Positions 1 to 5,086 of a stretch of 5,086 bases of DNA are shown here, in pieces. The notes beneath the pieces were generated by a model, which did no database searches, had not been told where the DNA came from, and saw only the letters and a program-made list of their open reading frames with translations. The translations under genes were made by a program, and so were the position numbers. Source of the DNA: CAMBDR01 sp046597185 (GTDB lineage Bacteria; Pseudomonadota; Gammaproteobacteria; Burkholderiales; Burkholderiaceae_D); the NCBI GenBank assembly GCA_046597185.1, contig JBKJLF010000610.1, positions 1 through 5,086 on the forward strand, read 5' to 3'. Positions within the stretch are counted from its first letter, which is position 1, and every line of letters starts with the position of its first letter.

Positions 1-105
1 GATTTGCACGCGTTTTACGGTAAAAGACATGTTTTGCACGGCGTGAATTTATATGTGTATCGGGGTGAAATCGTCAGCTTGCTGGGGCGCAATGGGGTAG
101 GGCGC
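1..105 (+). pseudogene. livF: Inverted partial copy of livF (N-terminal part, to Walker A)
   Basis: Read on the plus strand from base 1, the sequence gives DLHAFYGK at its start and GEIVSLLGRNGVGR at bases 64-105. This is the N-terminal beta strands, A-loop region and most of the Walker A motif of a LivF-type ATPase; the family usually continues GR or GK followed by S/T and T. Here the reading frame instead enters the reverse complement of itself after base 105. Compared with the minus-strand copy it goes four or five codons further, but carries Arg for Ser (codon 25-27) and Tyr for Asp (codon 58-60), plus one silent change. Its own start codon would lie left of the window. It cannot make a functional ATPase as it stands, and is probably an artefact of the fold-back rather than a real second gene. 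Confidence 0.6.
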
Positions 106-191
106 CCCAGCAAGCTGACGATTTCACCCCGATCCACATATAAATTCACGCCGTGCAAAACATGGCTTTTGCCGTAAAACGCGTGCAAATC
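1..191. repeat. Large near-perfect inverted repeat (fold-back) covering the 5' end of livF
   Basis: Base i pairs with base 192-i. The left arm is 1-90, the right arm 102-191, and the loop is 91-101 (aatggggtagg). Only three of 90 pairs fail: 21/171, 27/165 and 58/134. Both arms code for the same stretch of LivF, the left arm on the plus strand and the right arm on the minus strand. The switch point has a short self-complementary GCGC at 87-90 and again at 102-105, so a strand ending in GCGC could fold back and self-prime there. No T-run follows either arm, and the arms are coding sequence, so a transcription terminator is very unlikely. The best explanation is a chimeric read or assembly fold-back at a contig end; a genuine inverted duplication cannot be excluded from sequence alone. 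Confidence 0.95.
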
Positions 192-215
192 GGTAATGTC
201 AAGTAGATGACTCAT
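102..215 (-). CDS. livF: LivF, ATP-binding protein of Liv-type ABC importer, 5' fragment broken by inverted repeat
   Basis: LivF is the second cytoplasmic ATPase of Liv importers and pairs with LivG to drive transport. Only 38 codons are present, from the ATG at 215-213 to the Arg codon at 104-102. The visible residues fit the family: DLHAFYGKSHVLHGVNL (residues 9-25), then GEIVSLLGR just where the Walker A loop should begin. Beyond 102 the minus strand reads the reverse complement of the same gene, so the remaining 200 or so residues (rest of Walker A, Q-loop, signature, Walker B, H-loop) are missing. The ATG overlaps the livG stop as ATGA, and a GGAGG lies four bases upstream, so the start is well supported. 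The organism very likely has an intact livF; the break looks like a contig-end artefact. The fragment could formally read through to the stop near base 15, but that tail is nonsense. Confidence 0.85.
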
Positions 216-961
216 GCCGCCTCCGTGCCAAGGTAAGCTTGTTGCACCAGCGCATTGCTGCGAATGGCGGCGGGCGTATCACAGGCAATTACTTCGCCAT
301 ACACCAGCACCGCAATTTTATCGGCCAGACCAAAAACCACACTCATATCGTGTTCCACCATGATCAAGGTTTTACCGACACTAACCTGACGAATCAATTC
401 AACACTGGCTTCGGTTTCGGAGCGGCTCATGCCAGCCGTGGGTTCATCTAATAAAATCACCGTGGCCCCACCTGCAATGGTGAGGCCAATTTCCAGCGCT
501 CTTTGCTCGGCATAAGTGAGCAAACCCGCCAACACATTCCGCCGCGCGCTCAAGCCTATCTGCTCCATCACCTGTTCGGCGCGCTGTTTGGCGTCAGCCA
601 AACCCGACAAACGCTGCCAAAACGAATAGCGATAACCCAGTGTCCACAGCACCGCACAGCGCAAGTTTTCAAATACCGACAAATTATGGAAGATATTGCT
701 GATCTGAAAGCTGCGCGCCAAGCCGAGGCGATTAATTTGATACGGGCGCAGATGGCTGATTTCTTGTCCATTCAAACGAATGCTGCCGGAAGTGGCAGCA
801 AAGCGCCCGGAAATTAAATTGAACAGCGTCGATTTACCCGCGCCATTAGGGCCAATTAAGGCAATGCGCTCACCTTGTGCCACATCCAGATTGGCACCGC
901 GAATAATTTCAGACGGGCCAAAACTTTTCCGTACATTTTGCAGCGATAAAGCCATACTCAT
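212..961 (-). CDS. livG: LivG, ATP-binding protein of Liv-type ABC importer
   Basis: This is a 249-residue cytoplasmic ABC ATPase that hydrolyses ATP to power the LivH-LivM channel. Seen motifs: Walker A GPNGAGKS at residues 37-44, Q-loop RSFQ ending at Gln86, a signature LTYAEQR at 148-154 in place of LSGGQ, Walker B VILLDEP at 168-174 with catalytic Glu173, and switch His204 in EHD. The insert after the Q-loop (about 104-125) and the C-terminal segment VLVYGEVIACDTPAAIR are typical of LivG. Length is normal for the family. The start at 961 is chosen because its ATG overlaps the livM stop as ATGA; the ATG at 955 is an alternative giving 247 residues, and the frame runs open further upstream without homology. 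The stop overlaps the livF start in the same way. All catalytic residues are present, so the protein should be active. Confidence 0.95.
   Translation of the reverse strand: MSMALSLQNVRKSFGPSEIIRGANLDVAQGERIALIGPNGAGKSTLFNLISGRFAATSGSIRLNGQEISHLRPYQINRLGLARSFQISNIFHNLSVFENLRCAVLWTLGYRYSFWQRLSGLADAKQRAEQVMEQIGLSARRNVLAGLLTYAEQRALEIGLTIAGGATVILLDEPTAGMSRSETEASVELIRQVSVGKTLIMVEHDMSVVFGLADKIAVLVYGEVIACDTPAAIRSNALVQQAYLGTEAA
220..224 (-). promoter_or_regulatory. Ribosome binding site of livF
   Basis: The minus strand reads GGAGG, followed by four bases (CGGC) and the ATG at 215-213. It lies inside the last codons of livG. Together with the ATGA overlap of the livG stop and livF start, it supports translational coupling of the two ATPases. 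Confidence 0.6.
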
Positions 962-2172
962 TTCGCCTGCCTTTGCTGTAAATAACTGAGCCAAGCCACA
1001 CTGGCAGCCAATATCAGACCCGCACACCACCATACGCCACTGGCGTGCGGGTCGATGGCGATACCAAACAAATGCAAGCTGCCGCTATTTTCACCATTGC
1101 GCTGATAAATACTCTCCACCAGCAAAATAATGCCGCCCATCAGGGGCAATAAACCTGCCAGCCAGGCCAGCAAGGTTTTAATTTGCCCCAATTTGACCAT
1201 GAACCAGGCGCGCAACAGCAAACTGGCCAGCCCACCGGGGGCCCACATCACCATGCCGATAAAAAATATGCCCAGATACAATTGCCATGCCTTGGTCACT
1301 TCCGACAACATCACCGACATGATGACGCCAACAATCGCACCCATCATGGGGCCAACAAAAAAACCCACGCCACCGATAAAGGTAAATAACAACACCGCAC
1401 CGGAACGGATGGCACTGACATTTTCGGCACTGACAATTTCAAAATTAATCGCCCCCAAAGCGCCCGCAATGCCAGCAAAAAACGCCGACAAAATCAAACT
1501 GAGGTAGCGCACCCATTGCGTGTCGTAGCCAATAAACTCGACCCGTTCCGGGTTGTCGCGCACGGCGTTGAGCATGCGCCCCAGCGGCGTGTGGGTGAAG
1601 GCAAACATGGCCATGGTGCAAATGAAGAGCCAAAACGCGATCAGATAATACACTTGAATTTGCGGGCCAAAATTGATACCCAGTACAGCCGAGCCAATCA
1701 CGCGATTGGTGCTCACCCCGCCTTCACCACCAAAAAAGCCGGGGAACATCAAGGAGCAAGCCGATACCAATTCGACGATGCCCAGGGTGATCATGGCAAA
1801 GGTGGTGCCCGATTTACGCGTGGTGACATAGCCAAACAAGATGCCAAAACCCATGCCCGCAAACCCGCCAACCAAGGGAATCAACACCAAAGGGCAAGGC
1901 AGCGTGGCCAAACCGGCCAAATTCATGATATGGATGGCGATAAACGCGCCCAGGCCAGAATACACCGCATGGCCAAATGACAGCATGCCGCCTTGACCCA
2001 TGAGGATATTGTAGGACAGCGCAAAAATCATCATCGTGCCCATTTGCGAGAGCAGTGACAGTGCGCTGGCGCTTTTAAAAGTCAAAGGTGCCACTACCAA
2101 CAACAGGGCAAAACCACCCCACAACATCAGGCGCGAACGCACGGGTACTTTGTTTGCAAGTATGGTACTCAT
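958..2172 (-). CDS. livM: LivM, inner-membrane permease of Liv-type ABC importer, with C-terminal extension
   Basis: This is a 404-residue polytopic permease that forms the translocation channel with LivH. The N-terminal half has the conserved core SYNILMGQGGMLSFGHA (residues 53-69), followed by several hydrophobic spans. The cytoplasmic coupling helix (EAA-like) is at about 198-219, with GRMLNAVRDNPERVEFIGYD. The core ends near WAPGGLASLL at about 310-319. About 85 further residues follow, containing two more predicted membrane spans (roughly 331-356 and 379-398) joined by a polar loop with Asn, Gly and Ser. I chose the ATG at 2172 because a good GGAGG stands nine bases before it, and it starts four bases after the livH stop. 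A TTG at 2196 would add eight residues but has no better support. The stop TGA overlaps the livG ATG. Confidence 0.93.
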   Translation of the reverse strand: MSTILANKVPVRSRLMLWGGFALLLVVAPLTFKSASALSLLSQMGTMMIFALSYNILMGQGGMLSFGHAVYSGLGAFIAIHIMNLAGLATLPCPLVLIPLVGGFAGMGFGILFGYVTTRKSGTTFAMITLGIVELVSACSLMFPGFFGGEGGVSTNRVIGSAVLGINFGPQIQVYYLIAFWLFICTMAMFAFTHTPLGRMLNAVRDNPERVEFIGYDTQWVRYLSLILSAFFAGIAGALGAINFEIVSAENVSAIRSGAVLLFTFIGGVGFFVGPMMGAIVGVIMSVMLSEVTKAWQLYLGIFFIGMVMWAPGGLASLLLRAWFMVKLGQIKTLLAWLAGLLPLMGGIILLVESIYQRNGENSGSLHLFGIAIDPHASGVWWCAGLILAASVAWLSYLQQRQAK

Positions 2173-2176
2173 CTGA

Positions 2177-3112
2177 TCAATCCTCCCTCGTTCCAAGCAG
2201 CCCCTTGGGCCGGAAGATTAAAATCAACACCAGCAACACATAGGGCAACACGGGCGCTATCGTGGAAACTTTCAGATTCAGTAACGCATTCGGTGTCATC
2301 GTCACCCCTAAACTGTGCGCCAGGCCACCCAAAGAATGATCCATTGCCACCGCAAAAGTCTGTACCACGCCAATTAACAGCGATGCCAATAAAGCGCCGC
2401 CCAAGGAGCCCATGCCACCCACCACCACCACCACAAAAATAATGCTGCCCACACTGGCCGCCATACCAGGATCGGTAATGAATGAATAGCCGCCGATCAC
2501 CCCGGCCAAGCCTGCCAAAGCGCAACCACCGCCAAACACCAGCATAAACACACGCGGCACATTATGGCCCAGCGCTTCTGCCGCATGCGGGTGGGTTAAG
2601 GCCGCCTGGATCACCAAGCCAATCCGGGTTTTGGTGAACAGAGTGTAAATGGACACCAACATCGTCAATGCCACCAACATGGTGAAAGCGCGATACATGG
2701 GGAAAGTCGTGCCAAAGGCGGTAAATAATGGAAAATCCAATTGTTTGGGTATCGAGACCGGCATGGCCGCACGGCCCCAGATTAACTGCACCAATTCAAC
2801 AATCACATACGATAAGCCAAAGGTAAACAATAACTCAGGGATATGGCCATATTTATGCACCCGGCGCAAGCCAAATCGCTCCACCAATGCGCCCAGCGCC
2901 CCCACCAACAAGGGGGCCAAGACCAGCCCAAACCAAAAATTCGTGCGTGAACTGATGGCATAGCCAAGGTAAGCGCCCACCATATAAAAACTGGCATGCG
3001 CGAAATTGAGCACGCCCATCATGCTAAAGATGAGCGTGAGTCCCGATGAGAGCATAAATAGCAACAGCCCGTAACTGAGGCCATTGAGTAAGGTAAAGAA
3101 AGTAAATTCCAC
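2177..3112 (-). CDS. livH: LivH, inner-membrane permease of Liv-type ABC importer
   Basis: This is a 311-residue hydrophobic permease, the partner of LivM in the membrane channel. The N-terminus MEFTFFTLLNGLSYGLLLFM leads into the family signature SGLTLIFSMMGVLNFAHASFY (about residues 23-43). A cytoplasmic coupling segment, HAAEALGHNVPRV, lies at 176-188 (numbered from the GTG start). A glycine-rich GGMGSLGGALLASLLIG follows at about 232-248, and the protein ends in the usual FRPKGLLGTRED. I chose the GTG at 3112: the family starts at this residue, an AAGGG lies five bases before it, and it is eight bases after the stop of the binding-protein gene. A TTG at 3148 would add 12 polar residues overlapping the upstream gene and is less likely. 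A run of five GTG codons (minus strand, 2433-2419) codes for a valine run in a membrane span, normal for the family. Confidence 0.94.
   Translation of the reverse strand: MEFTFFTLLNGLSYGLLLFMLSSGLTLIFSMMGVLNFAHASFYMVGAYLGYAISSRTNFWFGLVLAPLLVGALGALVERFGLRRVHKYGHIPELLFTFGLSYVIVELVQLIWGRAAMPVSIPKQLDFPLFTAFGTTFPMYRAFTMLVALTMLVSIYTLFTKTRIGLVIQAALTHPHAAEALGHNVPRVFMLVFGGGCALAGLAGVIGGYSFITDPGMAASVGSIIFVVVVVGGMGSLGGALLASLLIGVVQTFAVAMDHSLGGLAHSLGVTMTPNALLNLKVSTIAPVLPYVLLVLILIFRPKGLLGTRED
2182..2186 (-). promoter_or_regulatory. Ribosome binding site of livM (decides start at 2172)
   Basis: The minus strand reads GGAGG nine bases before the ATG at 2172-2170. It lies in the last codons of livH. The upstream TTG at 2196 would place this site inside the gene, which favours the ATG. 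Confidence 0.65.
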
Positions 3113-3117
3113 CTGAA

Positions 3118-3122
3118 CCCTT
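3118..3122 (-). promoter_or_regulatory. Ribosome binding site of livH (decides GTG start at 3112)
   Basis: The minus strand reads AAGGG five bases before the GTG at 3112-3110. It overlaps the TAA stop of the binding-protein gene (3123-3121), so ribosomes finishing that gene stop almost on the next initiation site. Confidence 0.55.
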
Positions 3123-4353
3123 ATTTGGCCGGACGCTTCATTTGACAAGAAGTGGGCTGTGTTGCCAGATAGGCATCAATTTTTTGATTGATGCGCCAGC
3201 CGTAACCCGTGTTTTCCTGATCGTACTTCACATCTTTGCCATTGGTTTTGGTCCAGGTAGCGATATACAAAGGCTGTTGCAATTGATGATCCACTTTTTG
3301 CATGACCACTTCGCCGTTCACACTTTGCACGCGCATGCCTTCCATGGCAAATGCCACTTTGACCGGATCGATTGACTTACTTTCTTTTATCGCTTTGGCG
3401 AGCATCGACATTGAGCTATGGGTTTGCGAGGTGTAAAAGTCATCGTTATATTTCTTTTTGAAGCCTTCAACAATTTCTTTACCACTAAAGGTTTCATTGT
3501 TGGGCAACCAGTTACCGATAATGCGGGTGCGATCCGCGCCCGAGGAACCCATGGCGGTGGGCACGCCACTAGTCACAGCGTAAAAGGTGTAAAACGTGGC
3601 TTTCAAATCGGCGTCTTTGGCGGCACGAATCAGGAGTGACAAATCCGCCCCCCAATTGCCGGTAATGACGGTATCGGCCCCGGATGCCTTGATTTTGGCA
3701 ACATAGGGCGCAAAGTCTTTGACCTGTGCAATCGGGTGCAAATCATCGCCAACGATTTTCACATCGGGCCGCTTGCGGGCCAGATACTCTTTACCAGCCC
3801 GGCTCACCGCCTGGCCAAAGGAATAGTTTTGGCCGATGATATACACGTTTTTAATCTCCTTATTGGCCGCCATATAACTGGTGAGCGCTTCCATCTTCAT
3901 ATCGGAATTGGCGTCAAAACGGAAATGCCAGAAGCTGCATTTGCTATTGGTCATATCCGGGTCAACCGCCGCATAATTCAAATACACGATTTCTTTACCG
4001 GGATTACGCTCATTATGCTTGTTAATGGCGTCGAGCAAGGCCAAGCCCACAGCCGAACCCGAGCCTTGGGTGACATAGCGATAGCCTTGATCGATAATTG
4101 CTTTGAGTTGGGTCAGCGACTCTTGTGGGCTGCCTTTATTATCAAAGCCCACCACTTCCAATTTATGGTCGCCCGCCCATTTGCCTTGATTGGCCAAATC
4201 GGCCACCATTTGGAAACTTTTTAAACCATTTTGCCCGACCGGGGCAAATAAACCGGAGAGTGGGTCAATATAAGCGATTTTAACGGTATCAGCTTGTGCC
4301 AACGGGGCTAACAAACCGGCGGCAAAACCTAAAGCAAGAAGAGATTTATTCAT
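3121..4353 (-). CDS. Periplasmic substrate-binding protein of Liv-type ABC importer
   Basis: This 410-residue protein is the ligand receptor of the importer (type I periplasmic binding fold, Peripla_BP_6 / Leu-Ile-Val-binding family). A Sec signal peptide is clear: Met-Asn-Lys, a hydrophobic core to about residue 18, and a likely cleavage after AQA at 21/22. The mature part begins TVKIAYIDPLSGLFAPVGQNG, the usual first strand and loop of the family. Other landmarks are TQGSGSAVGLALLDAI (95-110), CSFWHFRFDANSDMK (139-153), NVYIIGQNYSFGQ (169-181) and the second-domain segment ADTVITGNWGADL (226-238). The mature protein has only two cysteines, 139 and 403, which could form a disulphide. Length is a little above LivJ/LivK (about 370). 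The substrate cannot be read from sequence; the neighbouring CoA ligase suggests a carboxylic acid. The start ATG has only a weak site (TGGAA, seven bases upstream). Confidence 0.93.
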   Translation of the reverse strand: MNKSLLALGFAAGLLAPLAQADTVKIAYIDPLSGLFAPVGQNGLKSFQMVADLANQGKWAGDHKLEVVGFDNKGSPQESLTQLKAIIDQGYRYVTQGSGSAVGLALLDAINKHNERNPGKEIVYLNYAAVDPDMTNSKCSFWHFRFDANSDMKMEALTSYMAANKEIKNVYIIGQNYSFGQAVSRAGKEYLARKRPDVKIVGDDLHPIAQVKDFAPYVAKIKASGADTVITGNWGADLSLLIRAAKDADLKATFYTFYAVTSGVPTAMGSSGADRTRIIGNWLPNNETFSGKEIVEGFKKKYNDDFYTSQTHSSMSMLAKAIKESKSIDPVKVAFAMEGMRVQSVNGEVVMQKVDHQLQQPLYIATWTKTNGKDVKYDQENTGYGWRINQKIDAYLATQPTSCQMKRPAK

Positions 4354-4381
4354 AATATGATTCCAGTAATAGGTAAAGAAC

Positions 4382-4410
4382 TTAATATTTAATAAATTTC
4401 AGCACGCCAA
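4382..4410 (-). promoter_or_regulatory. Possible sigma-70 type promoter for the transport operon
   Basis: On the minus strand a TTGGCG (4410-4405) is followed by exactly 17 bases and then TATTAA (4387-4382). Each matches four of six consensus bases. The predicted start would fall near 4375, giving a leader of about 20 bases before the binding-protein ATG at 4353. The area is clearly richer in A and T than the surrounding genes, which also fits a promoter. A match of this quality occurs by chance, and the operon could instead be co-transcribed with the upstream ligase, because no terminator is visible between them. Confidence 0.35.
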
Positions 4411-4430
4411 AGCGCACCAAAGCACGATTG
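4401..4430. repeat. Three degenerate 10-base direct repeats upstream of the binding-protein gene
   Basis: The plus strand reads agcacgccaa, agcgcaccaa, agcacgattg in direct succession. Units 1 and 2 agree at eight of ten positions; unit 3 shares the first six bases with unit 1. The 10-base period is close to one helical turn, and the array overlaps the -35 of the proposed promoter, so a regulator site is conceivable. It could equally be chance. Confidence 0.3.
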
Positions 4431-4431
4431 T

Positions 4432-5086
4432 TTAAGCTGTTGGCAAGGTGTAATCTTTAAATTGCTCCCGAATTTTGGTTTTTAATATCATACCGGTGGC
4501 ACCAAGCGGCAATGCATCGACAAAGGCCACATCATCCGGCATCCACCACTTGGCAATTTTACCATCATAAAACTGCAACAACTCTTCACGACTGACACTG
4601 GCATTCGGGCGCAACACCACAATCAACAGGGGCCGCTCATCCCATTTGGGGTGTTTAATGCCAATACAAGCCGCCTGCAATACCGCCGGATGAGCGCAGG
4701 CAATGTTTTCCAAATCCACCGTACCGATCCATTCACCGCCGGATTTAATCACGTCTTTGCTGCGATCGGTAATTTGCATAAAGCCGTCGGCATCAATGGT
4801 GGCCACGTCCCCGGTCGGGAACCAACCATCGACCAGCACATCGCCGCCTTCGGCCTTGAAGTAGCCCGATACAATCCATGGCCCTTTCACTTGCAAATGG
4901 CCATAACTCTTACCATCCCATTCCAATTCCGTGCCTTCATCATCGACAATACGCATATCCACGCCAAACACGGCATGCCCTTGTTTTTGCAAAATTTTGC
5001 GTTGTTCGGCCTCGGGTAGGCTCAAATGTTTGGACAGCAAACCGCCCGCTGTGCCCAAGGGTGACATTTCCGTCATGCCCCAGCCA
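4432..5086 (-). CDS. Acyl-CoA ligase (ANL superfamily, AMP-binding), C-terminal part, A10 lysine replaced by Met
   Basis: Enzymes of this family activate a carboxylic acid with ATP to an acyl-adenylate and transfer it to coenzyme A. The 5' part lies beyond the window edge; 217 complete codons remain, from Gly at 5085-5083. The first residues GWGMTEMSPLGT are the A5 motif of medium/long-chain fatty-acid CoA ligases. Then come GWFPTGD (A7, about residues 87-93, with the ribose-binding Asp), ITDRSKDVIKSGGEW (A8 hinge, 105-119) and the mobile C-terminal domain. The A10 motif reads LGATGMILKTKIREQF: residue 199, codon 4489-4491, is Met where the family has the lysine that drives adenylation. No stop or frameshift is seen, and the ending KDYTLPTA looks normal. 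It lies 78 bases upstream of the binding-protein gene in the same direction, so it may supply CoA activation of the imported compound. Confidence 0.9.
   Translation of the reverse strand, partial: GWGMTEMSPLGTAGGLLSKHLSLPEAEQRKILQKQGHAVFGVDMRIVDDEGTELEWDGKSYGHLQVKGPWIVSGYFKAEGGDVLVDGWFPTGDVATIDADGFMQITDRSKDVIKSGGEWIGTVDLENIACAHPAVLQAACIGIKHPKWDERPLLIVVLRPNASVSREELLQFYDGKIAKWWMPDDVAFVDALPLGATGMILKTKIREQFKDYTLPTA

Noticed and set aside
82..111. GC-rich hairpin read as an intrinsic terminator
   Set aside because: The stem continues for 90 bases through coding sequence, and no run of T follows either arm. It is the centre of the inverted livF duplication.
1516..1980. Plus-strand open frame of 154 codons
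   Set aside because: It is antisense to livM and is rich in His, Gln, Arg and Gly, as expected when a hydrophobic membrane protein is read backwards. No family is recognisable.
2419..2433. Five-copy CCA/GTG trinucleotide repeat as a phase-variation tract
   Set aside because: Changes in copy number would only add or remove valines in a membrane span and keep the frame. A valine run here is usual in LivH.
2169..2525. Minus-strand open frame of 118 codons in another frame
   Set aside because: It overlaps livH fully in a shifted frame. The Gly/Trp-rich product is an artefact of the GTG and GGC codons of livH.
3113..3148. TTG at 3148 as the start of livH
   Set aside because: It would add 12 polar residues not usual in the family and overlap the binding-protein gene by 28 bases. 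The GTG at 3112 has a ribosome binding site and gives the expected N-terminus.
3736..4224. Plus-strand open frame of 162 codons
   Set aside because: It lies wholly inside the binding-protein gene on the opposite strand, has no recognisable protein features, and reads as the antisense of a well-conserved gene.
4354..4431. Terminator or small RNA between the ligase and binding-protein genes
   Set aside because: No stable stem followed by T-run is visible on either strand; only an AT-rich stretch and weak direct repeats are present.

Overview
The window holds one compact gene cluster, all real genes on the minus strand (transcribed right to left). It encodes a high-affinity ABC importer of the branched-chain amino acid (Liv / HAAT) family, preceded by the 3' part of an acyl-CoA ligase gene. 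Base composition near half GC, a Gram-negative type Sec signal peptide, and the protein style (ligase next to a Liv-type importer) point to a proteobacterium, probably beta- or gammaproteobacterial. I cannot go further from this sequence.

Layout in order of transcription. (1) 5086-4432: C-terminal 217 residues of an ANL-superfamily fatty-acid/aryl-acid CoA ligase, cut by the window edge. (2) 4431-4354: a 78-base AT-rich gap with a plausible promoter and a weak decamer repeat, but no convincing terminator. (3) 4353-3121: periplasmic substrate-binding protein. (4) 3112-2177: inner-membrane permease LivH. (5) 2172-958: inner-membrane permease LivM with a C-terminal extension. (6) 961-212: ATPase LivG. 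(7) 215-102: the first 38 codons of the second ATPase, LivF, which then breaks. Spacings are 8 and 4 bases, then two ATGA overlaps, so genes 3-7 are clearly one translationally coupled operon.

Together the binding protein would capture a ligand in the periplasm, LivH and LivM would form the channel, and LivG with LivF would power uptake. The adjacent CoA ligase suggests that the ligand may be a carboxylic acid that is activated to its CoA thioester after uptake, rather than (or as well as) leucine, isoleucine or valine. That is inference from context.

Two things stand out. At the left end, bases 1-191 form an almost perfect inverted repeat (87 of 90 positions paired, 11-base loop) in which the start of livF is present twice in opposite orientations, breaking the gene exactly at its Walker A motif. 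This looks most like a fold-back chimera at a contig end, primed by a GCGC microhomology, though a true inverted duplication is possible. In the ligase, the near-invariant catalytic lysine of the C-terminal A10 motif is a methionine (codon 4489-4491), an unusual change in an otherwise normal-looking enzyme. I found no RNA genes, CRISPR array, insertion sequence or clearly novel system; apart from these two points the region is an ordinary transport operon.
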